Shown: piece after piece, positions 9,301 to 16,875 of the stretch
How the letters are laid out: every line of letters begins with the position of its first letter
Numbering within the stretch: position 1 is the stretch's first letter
Assembly: GCA_024636785.1 (NCBI GenBank)
Contig: JAGXGK010000042.1
Span: forward strand, 1-64,000
DNA length: 64,000 nt
Reading direction: 5' to 3'
Source of the DNA: Gammaproteobacteria bacterium
Lineage (GTDB): Bacteria > Pseudomonadota > Gammaproteobacteria > SZUA-229
Notes under the pieces: model-generated
What the model saw: only the letters and a program-made list of their open reading frames with translations
Database searches by the model: none
Told to the model about the DNA's origin: nothing
Program-made: the position numbers and the translations under genes

Positions 9301-9787
9301 CACTATTGTTTTTGACGAGGCCATGCTCAAGCCGGAGACGCAGGACATGGAAGCCTATATCGACGGCATCCACAATATCACCGAAGCGCAGGAAAAGGTG
9401 GCGCTGGCCTATTTCGAAGATGGCTCCATTAATGACGCCTGCCCGCCACTACAGGCGGTGCTGCACCTCATGGCTTACGGCGAATATAATGGCAAAACAA
9501 TCGACGATGCCTCAATCCGGGAAATGTTCACCCGCGACTATCTGATGCAGAGTGACTGGTATCAGCAGCGCCTGCGTATCAAGCAGGAGAGGGATGCTCA
9601 GTTGTGGAAAATGAATCGGGATTATGTCGAACAGAGGATGGATGAGACGCCGGAAAATGAGACCGAAGAGTGGGCCATACTTGAGGGGCGAATCGAAAAG
9701 GCCGATGAGATGCTGGAGTGGGTTAGCAGCCAGCGTTATCTGGACAGCTTGCAGGGTTCGCTGGGGGCGGACTGGATTCACAGGTAG
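6332..9787 (+). CDS. Probable PPi-dependent phosphoenolpyruvate carboxykinase
   Basis: 1151 aa. The size, lack of familiar domains over most of its length and the P-loop-like segment TVSGGGKSEISK (489-500) agree with the PPi-type PEP carboxykinases of Propionibacterium and Entamoeba, which are about twice the size of the GTP and ATP enzymes. Those enzymes interconvert oxaloacetate plus PPi and PEP plus CO2 plus Pi in the cytoplasm. Identification rests on recalled length and motif, so it needs an alignment. The start is TTG at 6332 with GAGAGG at 6321-6326; an in-frame ATG lies at 6383 without a good site. No signal or membrane segment is evident, and the gene is monocistronic. Confidence 0.6.
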   Translation: MAISIEESEQYVRPDRRMRDTRQTKLQHICLQLAALGHKCQLSKEHGYLSVADSLIKNYSEYRRLFAEYRCPADQRIQDFLNGYLQRNGVEQSIKLPAETFSLNEAGVARELSLPLSGNRYKSDLLESYRVRQGVLHNPKNDRRTTSGVFHIVEGGLPIPADKKAVPVSVYANLLQLALDPPEDLMALPISSGLPKPINLWVSLLMRPIVRPEVEGVLPEKTLETRFFVPGGLVANLDFVEAIFGNGGDPFLSENDAALDINHWTGHSGCVILAPHLTGLSKKALGLPHYDEADERQRNEGMCWKKDDELYNEGNAFKIVCRDMNGVIVTIIADNYFGYSKKEIKSQISYSANLFGGVEEEHAGGAVAFPRFNLGESYLPKIEKEMINHTFAWMCEQHSDQIEIKDEGYATDKNWPNIIYIPEDAQISMHGQSIRWKKNGKKQQIKLLTKYTYIYPSGFRVHLQKHPQAPSWRLIGTLGEGTFCHKPSTVSGGGKSEISKSIQDSMISGPVYVGDFEEELDQVEAIFNHDYSTRFKDPEVKDSRELLHKSRSLGSVIRMLTPSRTDYKEEYNQWLETIPQHILALVYLIKRFYRQEWKGRWRKHFSVDEVNGNPGHELKYDGRKLMTSYLRVGTHSDGTWRLYKLRQDFVAATKLQTEDDISATTVVPVEQLAGLNPRYHTKSVKLVKNCEQRLFQRPDDAVIRGHDKQTESDLAEAGNFISNFAPLTNFDANNLIEDAVGLQEYSEPMRALINEAAAGDEDEYFVSSAHPRMVDGKPSLNVRYLQIRPDLADSRSAYLARLGTSLSRGLSADQPVYYPVNAVLQGRRNNPQDKAAGIRPLAVYNPIHYQELPELFMDLICSLTGKSPSTTGAGSEGALTKGPFNALSTTADLNNALVSYMLCGHDGFSSAAGYIGARRRVDHDISMLIPEIWCRLPVVQRDPEYLIENGCLEKLEDFEHEGKIVRASRLGYRITEKFVHAFFGKVFDTPTIVFDEAMLKPETQDMEAYIDGIHNITEAQEKVALAYFEDGSINDACPPLQAVLHLMAYGEYNGKTIDDASIREMFTRDYLMQSDWYQQRLRIKQERDAQLWKMNRDYVEQRMDETPENETEEWAILEGRIEKADEMLEWVSSQRYLDSLQGSLGADWIHR

Positions 9788-9814
9788 CGACCGGGTTCAC
9801 CGGCTGCGCCCACG

Positions 9815-9858
9815 GCAAAAACCGCTTTGTATGCAAATAAGCACAAGCGGTATTTTTG
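9815..9858. terminator. Bidirectional terminator between convergent genes
   Basis: ACCGCTTTGT (9821-9830) pairs with ACAAGCGGT (9843-9851) with one bulged T. The stem is flanked by AAAAA on the left and TATTTTT on the right, so it can serve both the large plus-strand gene and the minus-strand dsrC/tusE-like gene. Confidence 0.7.
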
Positions 9859-9897
9859 TTGTCGATGATGAGAACGTCCCTGTTCATGTCCCGCCGC

Positions 9898-10233
9898 TTA
9901 GCTACAGCCTTTGGGGCGTGGCAGTCCGGCCACCTTGTTGGCACATTTGATAAGGCCTGTGGGAAACAGTGAATAGATGTATTTCTGATCACTGCGATCT
10001 TTGCCGAATTTTTTCTTCATGATTTTGGAAAAATTACGCGGTTCACAGACAGTACCATTCTCTAAGAAATATTCACGAGCTTCATTGATAATGTCCCAGT
10101 GTTCCGGAGTTAATTCTTCAATCTGTTCATTTTTTGCGACTTGAGCGGCGAGTTCTTCACTCCATTCATCGAGATTTTCAAGCCACCCAGCTTCGCTAAG
10201 CTCGATGATCTTGCCATTAACTTCTGCTTGCAT
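9898..10233 (-). CDS. DsrC/TusE family sulfur-carrier protein, atypical cysteines
   Basis: 111 aa. The fold-defining segments LTPEHWDIIN (41-50), YIYSLFPTG (85-93) and the C-terminal arm GLPRPKGCS match DsrC/TusE proteins, which carry persulfide sulfur for dissimilatory sulfite reductase (DsrC) or tRNA 2-thiouridine synthesis (TusE). The penultimate Cys110 is the invariant CysA. True DsrC has a second Cys 11 residues earlier; here that position is Asn99 and a Cys sits two residues further back (Cys97). It is therefore neither canonical DsrC nor a CysA-only TusE. AGGTG 7 nt before ATG 10233 supports the start. No dsr or tus genes adjoin it. Confidence 0.88.
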   Translation of the reverse strand: MQAEVNGKIIELSEAGWLENLDEWSEELAAQVAKNEQIEELTPEHWDIINEAREYFLENGTVCEPRNFSKIMKKKFGKDRSDQKYIYSLFPTGLIKCANKVAGLPRPKGCS

Positions 10234-10373
10234 AATGCGGCACCTGTTTAATAACCTAGTAAATTGATCAAGTATTATATACTGATTCTAATAATTTACA
10301 AAGCCTAATTAAGGAAGGGTTAATATTGCCGGCCTGATGCGGCATTAATCCCGTGTTTAGTCTAACTTTGACC

Positions 10374-10916
10374 CTATCTGACCAGTTTGCTCTCAACCTC
10401 ATCACGTTTTCCCCGCCCTTGCAGGCACTCAGTCAGCGCCAGGGCGAAGTCCATGGCCGTACCGGGGCCGCGAGAAGTGATGATCCGGCCATCTATTTCA
10501 AGTGCGGTGGAGCGAACATCCAGCTGGGGATACCCATCCAGCGCGCCGGGGTAGCAGGTGACCTGTTTACCTTCAAGCAGCCCCGCTTCGGCCAGCACCC
10601 GGGGGGCAGCGCAGATGGCCGCGAGCCATTTTTGCTCGTCGGCATGCTGTTTTAACAGGGTTTGCAGTGGCGCGTTGTCGCGTAGAAGGTCAGCCCCCGG
10701 CTGGCCGCCGGGCAGGGCAATTAAATCGAAGCGCTCATTGCTGATCGCATCAATGGTGGTATCGGGCACAAGGCGGGTGCCGCGCGAGGCGGTTACTACC
10801 TGTTCATCAAGGCCGGCGGTGGTGACCTCGACGCCGGCTCGCACCAGCAGGTCGATAATGGTGACCGCTTCGAGCTCTTCACAACCTTGAGCAAGTGGTA
10901 TCAGAGCATGTGGCAT
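10374..10916 (-). CDS. DJ-1/PfpI family protein, YajL-like
   Basis: 180 aa from the ATG giving MPHALIPLAQG; GGGAG lies 10 nt upstream, and an ATG 9 nt earlier is the alternative. It has the family features: E in GCEELEA near residue 13, a nucleophile elbow AAICAAPR with the reactive Cys, and overall length close to E. coli YajL (ThiJ). Such proteins protect against oxidative and carbonyl stress in the cytoplasm; a protein or nucleotide deglycase activity has been claimed and disputed. The 5' end overlaps the 3' end of the yibQ-like gene by about 38 nt, so they are probably cotranscribed. Confidence 0.85.
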   Translation of the reverse strand: MPHALIPLAQGCEELEAVTIIDLLVRAGVEVTTAGLDEQVVTASRGTRLVPDTTIDAISNERFDLIALPGGQPGADLLRDNAPLQTLLKQHADEQKWLAAICAAPRVLAEAGLLEGKQVTCYPGALDGYPQLDVRSTALEIDGRIITSRGPGTAMDFALALTECLQGRGKRDEVESKLVR

Positions 10917-11673
10917 ATTTTTCATTCTCCCGTAATTCAAGCAGTTTAGAGACCGGCACCAGTTCAATGCCGTGTTCAGCCAGTTTATCCAGATTGTTAC
11001 GCAGAAATGATAGCGTTGTCGGGTATGGGTGTGCGATAGCAATAGCGTAACCTTTCCTTTTCACGACGTCTATAAAGCGCTCGAACTGCTTGCGAATGGT
11101 TTCGGGTTTGGCGTCGGGATCAAGAAAGACATCGCGCACCAGATTGGGGATCCGATAGTGACTGGCGGTATCGGCAATCACCGATTTATGGCTGGTCCGG
11201 CTATCGATAAAATAGATATTATCCAGAGTGGAGATTTCTGCCATGAGCCAGTCCATGTGGCCGGGATGCTGACTCAGCAGGCTGCCCATGTGGTTATTAA
11301 TGCCGCGAACATGGGGCACAGAAGCCAGGTCCTGTTTCAGCGAGTGATCAAACTGATGTCGCGTCATGTGTAATGTGAGTGTGCCGGGTGAGTGCTTATG
11401 GTGCTCAACCGACTGTAACGGCAGGTGCAGCATGACCTCCTTGTCGTTGGCATGAGCCTGATTCGCCAGCGTGGTGGCAAAGGTGGTCTGGGGGAGAATG
11501 GAGAGGGTCAGCGCGGCCGGAAAGTTGACCACAGTCTGTCCCTGTTCATAATTGTTGCCCAGGTCATCGATGATGATGCTGGCAATTTTTTCCGCGTCAG
11601 CGGCTGAAAACGCCGCCAGTAATACAACAAAAACGAATAAGCGTCCGGCGTATTGATGAATATGGCCGGGCAT
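10879..11673 (-). CDS. yibQ: Divergent polysaccharide deacetylase family protein, YibQ-like
   Basis: 264 aa with an N-terminal signal peptide (hydrophobic 10-25, AADA cleavage region). The mature part starts with the family hallmark IIIDDLGNN and continues with LSILPQT, NNHMGS, FIDSRTS and AIAHPYP, typical of the YibQ/DUF610 group, a catalytically divergent branch of the NodB deacetylase fold. It should be periplasmic. In E. coli yibQ follows envC; here ctpA lies between them, and all three are on the same strand. That context suggests a cell-envelope or cell-division role, but the biochemical activity is unknown. Confidence 0.88.
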   Translation of the reverse strand: MPGHIHQYAGRLFVFVVLLAAFSAADAEKIASIIIDDLGNNYEQGQTVVNFPAALTLSILPQTTFATTLANQAHANDKEVMLHLPLQSVEHHKHSPGTLTLHMTRHQFDHSLKQDLASVPHVRGINNHMGSLLSQHPGHMDWLMAEISTLDNIYFIDSRTSHKSVIADTASHYRIPNLVRDVFLDPDAKPETIRKQFERFIDVVKRKGYAIAIAHPYPTTLSFLRNNLDKLAEHGIELVPVSKLLELRENEKYATCSDTTCSRL

Positions 11674-11685
11674 TCCGTCAGATGA

Positions 11686-13014
11686 TCAGGGCTTGCGGCT
11701 TAAAATAGTCAGCCCCTTGAGCAGAACCAGCGCTTCATGCAGCTGATAGTCTTCGGCAGCCAGAACCTTTTCTTCCTCATCGGAACCGGCCTTGGATTCT
11801 TCTATCTCCAGTCTGATTTGCTCGTCAGTCTTATCCGGATTGGTAATGTGATTGCCAAGGTCGGACTCTTTCAGGCGGAACAGGCTGCCACCTTCGGTTT
11901 TTGTCACCTTAAAATCACCGAGCAGAATATCGGGGGTGATGCCTTCGCTCTGAATGGAGCGACCGGAAGGGGTGAAATAACGGGCCGTGGTGATTTTAAC
12001 CGCGCCACCGCTGCGTAGCTCCTGAATGGTTTGCACCGAGCCCTTGCCGAATGTTTTAGAGCCCATTAACACCGCACGTCGGTGATCCTGTAGCGCGCCG
12101 GCGACAATTTCAGAAGCGGAGGCAGAGCCGCCATTGACCAGCACGACGATGGGTGCGCCGTTTAAAACATCACCCGGCTTGGCGTTAAATTCAAAGAGGG
12201 AGTTTTTGACGCGCCCTTCGGTGTAAACCAGTTTGCCCTTGTTGATAAACAGATCGGAGATGTCAGCGGCGGCATTGAGAACGCCGCCGGGGTTGTTGCG
12301 CATATCCAGCACCAGGCCTTTGAGTTCGTCACCAAACTCCTCTTTCAGTGAATTAATGGCTTTGAGCAGGTCAGCAGGGGTTTTTGACTGGAAATTGGTG
12401 ATGCGTACATAGCCATAACCGGGTTCGAGCATGCGACTTTTGATGCTGGCAACCTTGATGATATCGCGGGTCACCTTAATGATCAGTGGTTTGTCTTCGC
12501 CGGCACGCACAATAGTGAGCTTGATATCGGTGCCGGGTTTGCCGCGCATGAGCTTAACCGCGTCATTCAGGCTCATGCCCTTCACCGACTGCTCGTCGAG
12601 ACGCACGATGAGGTCGCCGGCCTGTATACCGGCTTCAAAGGCAGGAGTATCGTCGATGGGTGAAATGACTTTTACAAAGCCGTCTTCCATGCCCACCTGA
12701 ATGCCCAGGCCGCCGAACTGACCGGTAGTGCCGATCTGGAGCTCCTTGTATTCGTCGGGATTAAGGTAGCTGGAGTGGGGGTCTAAGCCTGAGAGCATGC
12801 CCTTGATAGCATGCTCCAGCAGTACCTTGTCCTCGACCTCTTCAACGTAGTCGGATTTGATGCGCGAAAAGATATCTGAGAAATTACGTAGCTCATTGAG
12901 AGGCAGCCCGTTAGTCACCTCCTTGTTGGCGAAAACGCTGTCAGTGACAGCGGCGGAGATCCCGATAAGAATGCCCATGGTCAGGACAAGCGCGGCCTTG
13001 AATTGTTTAGTCAT
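11686..13014 (-). CDS. ctpA: C-terminal processing peptidase CtpA (S41 family)
   Basis: 442 aa. An N-terminal signal/anchor (7-29) is followed by the CtpA N-terminal domain, a PDZ domain at roughly 95-175 and the S41 peptidase domain. The Ser-Lys dyad is visible as Ser299 in GGSASASE and Lys324 in TFGKGSVQ, 25 apart as in E. coli Prc. The protease trims periplasmic or envelope proteins; CtpA-type enzymes often control peptidoglycan hydrolases. It sits 173 nt downstream of envC and 12 nt upstream of yibQ, in keeping with a shared cell-wall task. GGAG 7 nt before the ATG supports the start. Confidence 0.93.
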   Translation of the reverse strand: MTKQFKAALVLTMGILIGISAAVTDSVFANKEVTNGLPLNELRNFSDIFSRIKSDYVEEVEDKVLLEHAIKGMLSGLDPHSSYLNPDEYKELQIGTTGQFGGLGIQVGMEDGFVKVISPIDDTPAFEAGIQAGDLIVRLDEQSVKGMSLNDAVKLMRGKPGTDIKLTIVRAGEDKPLIIKVTRDIIKVASIKSRMLEPGYGYVRITNFQSKTPADLLKAINSLKEEFGDELKGLVLDMRNNPGGVLNAAADISDLFINKGKLVYTEGRVKNSLFEFNAKPGDVLNGAPIVVLVNGGSASASEIVAGALQDHRRAVLMGSKTFGKGSVQTIQELRSGGAVKITTARYFTPSGRSIQSEGITPDILLGDFKVTKTEGGSLFRLKESDLGNHITNPDKTDEQIRLEIEESKAGSDEEEKVLAAEDYQLHEALVLLKGLTILSRKP

Positions 13015-13187
13015 TAAAAACTCCGTGCCATTTTGGCCGGTTAAATGCGTGTAAAGTTGATCTGAAATTATATTGACAGTGGGTCAGACTATAGCACCGT
13101 TAGAACGAATACGAAGCATGACGTTCTCTGAAAAAAACGATATTATACCAAAGGCACCGGCTAACGGGGTACGTGCTGCGGCACTTT

Positions 13188-14345
13188 CTACGTGCACCAG
13201 CCAGTGGGGTTAATCGGCTTGCCGCGTTCGCGGATTTCAAAGTAAAGCCCCGGCCTGGGCTGGCCGCCGCTGTCACCGGTAGTGGCGAGGGTTTCGCCGG
13301 CAGCCACCCAGTCGCCGGTCTGTTTGAGCAGGGTTTCATTATGGCCATACAGGCTCATATAACCCTCGCCATGGTCAACGATAATGATAAAGCCATAACC
13401 CTGCAGCCAGTCAGAGAAAGCGATACGGCCGTGACTGATAGCGCGAACCGGCGTACCGTAGGGCGCGCTAATCAGCACTCCTTTCCATTTTAGATCACCC
13501 TGATGGCGACTCTGTCCATATTGGGCGAGAAACGGCCCTTTGGTCGGCCAGGGCAGCTTCCCTTTTTGCTGTTTGAAGGGCTTGCTCGAGCCGGGTGCGG
13601 CGGGAATATCAGCCAGCAACTGCCCCAGATCACGTAATAGATCCTCAATTTTATTACGACTGGATTCGAGTCCGAGCAGGGTCTGCTTCTGATTGTTGAT
13701 TTTCTTATCCAGCTGAGTAAGCAGCTGGTTGCGTTGCAAGCGTTGTTTCTGGAGTGCACGATGCTGGTTTTTACGTGCAGCACGAGCGGCCTTCTGGGAA
13801 GCCAGGCTCCGGGAAAGCTCCTGCTGTTGTTGCTGTTGCGACTGAATGGACTGGATAAAGGACTGAATTTCGGATTCCCGGGCCCGGTTGAGGTAACTGT
13901 AGTAAGTCTGAATGCGCCCGATCTCAGCCGGATCCTGTTGATTCAGCAGCATTTTCATACTCTGTTGTGCACCCAGGGTATAAGCAGAACGGAGCTGTTC
14001 AGCAAGGATAAATTTTTGCTTTTCAAGGCGTCGGCCGAGCAGATCCAGCTCTTTTCTGAGCTGAGCAATATGAGCGCTGAGCGTGTTGATTTTAGCTTCG
14101 GTGTTTTTGAGGGTCAGGGCGTTGGTGCTGATTTCGCCTTCGAGCTGCTGGAGCTCGGTCAGGGTGTGTCCCCGATGGCTCTGGGTCTCTTTAAGGTGTG
14201 TCTGAATATTGACAATGCTTTGTTGTAAGCGATTGAGCTTTTTCTGGTAAACCTGGCTATCGGGATTTTCATCCGCCAGTGCGGCCGCCGGTGAATAGAG
14301 AATGCCGCCCAGCAGAAAAAAAGCCGATAGAATGGAGCCTTTCAT
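13188..14345 (-). CDS. envC: Murein hydrolase activator EnvC
   Basis: 385 aa from ATG 14345, chosen because it opens directly into a signal peptide (MKGSILSAFFLLGG...ALADE); a TTG 39 nt upstream is less likely. Residues about 30-240 are a long coiled coil rich in Gln, Leu and Arg, followed by a LytM/M23 domain. The zinc ligands are degenerate: the HxH motif reads LYFEIR and no HxxxD motif is present before it, as in E. coli EnvC, which activates AmiA and AmiB amidases and has no hydrolase activity. It acts in the periplasm at the septum with FtsEX. Gene order envC-ctpA-yibQ supports the call. Confidence 0.92.
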   Translation of the reverse strand: MKGSILSAFFLLGGILYSPAAALADENPDSQVYQKKLNRLQQSIVNIQTHLKETQSHRGHTLTELQQLEGEISTNALTLKNTEAKINTLSAHIAQLRKELDLLGRRLEKQKFILAEQLRSAYTLGAQQSMKMLLNQQDPAEIGRIQTYYSYLNRARESEIQSFIQSIQSQQQQQQELSRSLASQKAARAARKNQHRALQKQRLQRNQLLTQLDKKINNQKQTLLGLESSRNKIEDLLRDLGQLLADIPAAPGSSKPFKQQKGKLPWPTKGPFLAQYGQSRHQGDLKWKGVLISAPYGTPVRAISHGRIAFSDWLQGYGFIIIVDHGEGYMSLYGHNETLLKQTGDWVAAGETLATTGDSGGQPRPGLYFEIRERGKPINPTGWCT

Positions 14346-14482
14346 GATAAATGCAACGCCGTTCGGTATGATGTTTGCGGGCAAAAACAGAGTCTTTTTA
14401 GTATAAAGGGGTGGTTTTTCTAAATCAAAAGAGTTCGATGCTATTTATATAAAAAATGTGTATTATATTATATTGTATTGGA

Positions 14483-14502
14483 TTTTAATTATATAATTAA
14501 AA
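14483..14502. promoter_or_regulatory. Perfect 20-bp palindrome, candidate ArsR-type operator
   Basis: TTTTAATTATATAATTAAAA is a perfect palindrome 18 nt before the ArsR-family start codon. It contains a TATAAT (14492-14497) that could be a -10 box, so bound repressor would block transcription. ArsR-family persulfide sensors bind AT-rich inverted repeats in their own promoters. Position and symmetry are seen; operator function is inferred. Confidence 0.55.
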
Positions 14503-14520
14503 GCAAACTATAAATCGAGA

Positions 14521-14862
14521 ATGCATATGCCGGAAAATACAGAAGAACCTCTATTAATGACTCGTGAAGAGGATATTAACCGGGCATCGCGCTCCCTGAA
14601 AGCGATGTCACATCCGTTACGTTTAAAAATACTTTGTACTCTGGGTGATCAGGAAGTAAGTGTACAGGATATTGTTAATGCGGTGGGTACCTCGCAAAGC
14701 AACATCTCTCAGCATCTGGCTATTCTCCGCGACAAAGGTATTCTGGCTTCGAGAAAAGATGCCAATAAAGTCTTTTATCGGGTGGGTGATACGCGTACAT
14801 TGCGGTTGATTGGAATGATGCAGGAAGTGTTCTGTTCCGCTGCACAAAAATTGGGCGATTAA
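14521..14862 (+). CDS. ArsR-family regulator, SqrR/BigR/YgaV-like persulfide sensor
   Basis: 113 aa; ATG 14527 is an alternative start better spaced from GAGA. A winged helix-turn-helix with MSHPLRLKIL and TSQSNISQHLAILRDKGI is typical of ArsR repressors. It lacks the metal-site CxC pair but has exactly two cysteines, Cys39 in ILCTLGD and Cys105 in EVFCSA, 66 residues apart. This is the spacing of the redox pair in SqrR (Cys41/Cys107) and BigR, which form a polysulfide bridge and release DNA. The downstream rhodanese, 12 nt away, fits a sulfide/persulfide response. Autoregulation through the palindrome at 14483 is likely. Sensor function is inferred from cysteine spacing and context. Confidence 0.85.
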   Translation: MHMPENTEEPLLMTREEDINRASRSLKAMSHPLRLKILCTLGDQEVSVQDIVNAVGTSQSNISQHLAILRDKGILASRKDANKVFYRVGDTRTLRLIGMMQEVFCSAAQKLGD

Positions 14863-14873
14863 GAAAAACTATT

Positions 14874-15302
14874 ATGGAACAGTTGTTAGAGTTTATAGGT
14901 AACCATCCCTATCTTTGGGCAGGTTTTGCAGTGGTCGTGGTATTGCTGGTCAAGGCTGAATATGAGCACCGGACCAGTCGGTTCGAACAGGTCTCGCCGG
15001 TGAATGCCATTCGTGTGATCAATAATAGCGACAACGCCGTAATTGTGGATGTGCGTGACAGCGGGGCATACAAAAAGGGGCACATAAAAGGTGCGATCAA
15101 TGTGCCGCTTTCTCAGTTGAAAGATAAACAGGAGACGCTTTCGCTGGATAAAGATGTCCCGGTGCTGGTCTGCTGTAACAGCGGCGCGACGTCGAGCAGG
15201 GCAAGTCGCATGTTGAGTCAGGCGGGTTATACCAATGTGCATAATATTGCCGGCGGACTCAACGGCTGGACGGAAGCCAGTTTACCGGTAAGCAAAAAAT
15301 AA
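14874..15302 (+). CDS. yibN: Membrane-anchored rhodanese, YibN-like
   Basis: 142 aa. One N-terminal membrane helix (about 14-27) is followed by a single rhodanese domain with VDVRD and the catalytic loop CCNSGATS, where the second Cys of the pair aligns with the persulfide-forming active-site Cys. Rhodaneses move sulfane sulfur between donors and thiols; this one should face the cytoplasm. In E. coli yibN-grxC-secB-gpsA are consecutive; here grxC is missing and an ArsR regulator precedes it, so the gene is probably controlled by persulfide. The ATG is 12 nt after the regulator stop. Confidence 0.9.
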   Translation: MEQLLEFIGNHPYLWAGFAVVVVLLVKAEYEHRTSRFEQVSPVNAIRVINNSDNAVIVDVRDSGAYKKGHIKGAINVPLSQLKDKQETLSLDKDVPVLVCCNSGATSSRASRMLSQAGYTNVHNIAGGLNGWTEASLPVSKK

Positions 15303-15351
15303 CCACTAATCGATGCCGGCACTGCCGGTGTTATTACAGAGCGGAATGATT

Positions 15352-15825
15352 ATGACAGAAGAAAATAAACAGACAGAGCAGCAATTTGCCATTCAGAAAA
15401 TCTACCTGAAAGATGTATCGTTTGAATCGCCTAATGCGCCCCACGTTTTTGCCGACGGCGAATGGAAGCCGGAGGTTAATGTACAGATTAACAGCGCGCA
15501 TCAGGCGGTTGCTCAGGATCAGTACGAAGTTGTTTTAAGCATTACCATCACCGCCAAGCAAAATGAGAAAACCGCTTTCCTGGTTGAAGTAAAGCAGGCC
15601 GGTATGTTTGCATTATCCGGCTTTGGGGGCGAGAATCTGGAAGGTATGCTGAGTGCGTACTGTCCGGAGACCCTGTTTCCGTTCGCGCGCGAAGCGGTGG
15701 CTGATTTCGTTAATAAAGGCGGTTTCCCGCCCCTGCTGTTAACGCCGATTAATTTTAATGCCCTCTATATGCAGCAGGTGCAACAGCAGCAGGCGGCTAA
15801 AGCCAGTCAGGATGCGGCGCATTAA
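15352..15825 (+). CDS. secB: Protein-export chaperone SecB
   Basis: 157 aa from MTEENK, close to the 155 aa of E. coli SecB; an upstream in-frame start at 15313 would add residues not found in the family. Conserved segments FAIQKIYLKDVSFESPNAP, the LLLTPINFNALY C-terminal region and a Gln-rich tail are present. SecB tetramers keep preproteins unfolded and hand them to SecA. It is followed 3 nt later by gpsA, the standard gammaproteobacterial order. Confidence 0.97.
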   Translation: MTEENKQTEQQFAIQKIYLKDVSFESPNAPHVFADGEWKPEVNVQINSAHQAVAQDQYEVVLSITITAKQNEKTAFLVEVKQAGMFALSGFGGENLEGMLSAYCPETLFPFAREAVADFVNKGGFPPLLLTPINFNALYMQQVQQQQAAKASQDAAH

Positions 15826-15828
15826 TCC

Positions 15829-16848
15829 ATGTCCGCAGAGGCAAACAGCGCCGCTTCGGTTACGGTATTAGGCGCGGGTTCATGGGGCACCGCCCTGGCC
15901 ATCCACCTCGCTAATGCAGGCTCAGCGGTTACCCTATGGGGTAATGAACCCGATCACATGGAGCGCCTGCAGCAGCAGCGCTGTAATCAACAGTTTCTGC
16001 CGGATATCCCTTTTCCCGATAACTTGATGGTGCAGCACGACCTGGCGCTGGCGCTAAAATCAGCACGCTGGATTTTGCTGGCGATTCCCAGTCACGCCTT
16101 TCGCTCCTTTTTGGCGAGTGCTCGTCCTCTGATTGATGCCGAAACAGTCGTCACCTGGGCCAGCAAGGGGCTTGAAGAGGGCACGGGCAAGCTGCTGCAT
16201 CAGGTGGTGAAAGAGGAGTTGCCGCAGTGTGCAAAATTTGCGGTCATCTCCGGCCCCACCTTCGCACGAGAAGTTGCCATCGGTCTGCCCACAGCCATTA
16301 CCGTCGCATCGGACTCCGAATCGCTGGCGAATGAGATCACCCGTAATCTACACCACGGCAGTTTTCGAGCCTACACCAGCCACGATGTGATCGGGGTGGA
16401 GCTGGGCGGCGCGCTGAAGAATGCCCTGGCGATAGCCGCCGGCATCGCCGATGGTCTGGGTTTTGGTGCCAATGCCCGCGCCGCGTTAATTACCCGCGGA
16501 CTGGCCGAACTGATGCGACTGGGTGTCACCATGGGCGGCAGCCGGGAGACCTTTATGGGCCTGGCCGGTATGGGCGATCTGGTGCTGACCTGTACCGATA
16601 ACCAGTCGCGCAATCGCAGAATGGGGCTACTGCTAGCGGAAGGGCTGTCCAAGGGAGAGGTGAAAACACGGATCGGTCAGGAAATCGAGGGCGTGAGAAC
16701 GGCGCGTGAAGCCATGCAGCTGGCGCAAAAATATCAGGTGGAACTGCCCATTATCGAACAGGTGCATAAAGTTCTATACGAAGAGCTTTCACCACGGGAA
16801 GCAGTACGGCATCTGCTGGAAAGACGGCCCACGGCAGAGATAAACTGA
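15829..16848 (+). CDS. gpsA: Glycerol-3-phosphate dehydrogenase [NAD(P)+]
   Basis: 339 aa, full length. The Rossmann motif GAGSWGTALA (residues 12-21) binds NAD(P)H; ISGPTFAREVA and the catalytic-Lys region GGALKNALAI follow, with GMGDLVLTC in the C-terminal domain. The enzyme reduces dihydroxyacetone phosphate to sn-glycerol-3-phosphate for phospholipid synthesis in the cytoplasm. It begins 3 nt after the secB stop, so cotranscription is near certain. It converges with trmL. Confidence 0.97.
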   Translation: MSAEANSAASVTVLGAGSWGTALAIHLANAGSAVTLWGNEPDHMERLQQQRCNQQFLPDIPFPDNLMVQHDLALALKSARWILLAIPSHAFRSFLASARPLIDAETVVTWASKGLEEGTGKLLHQVVKEELPQCAKFAVISGPTFAREVAIGLPTAITVASDSESLANEITRNLHHGSFRAYTSHDVIGVELGGALKNALAIAAGIADGLGFGANARAALITRGLAELMRLGVTMGGSRETFMGLAGMGDLVLTCTDNQSRNRRMGLLLAEGLSKGEVKTRIGQEIEGVRTAREAMQLAQKYQVELPIIEQVHKVLYEELSPREAVRHLLERRPTAEIN

Positions 16849-16875
16849 ATGCACGCAGTGATTAAATCGCCGCCG

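Noticed and set aside
8684..9373. Another 229-aa antisense frame in the same gene
   Set aside because: Same reason; its length reflects codon bias of the sense gene.
10327..10344. TGCCG/CGGCA hairpin after the YajL-like gene as a terminator
   Set aside because: Stem of 5 bp and no T-run in either direction.
13188..14345. EnvC considered as an active M23 endopeptidase
   Set aside because: The zinc ligands are missing (LYFEIR in place of LHFEIR and no HxxxD), so an activator role fits better.
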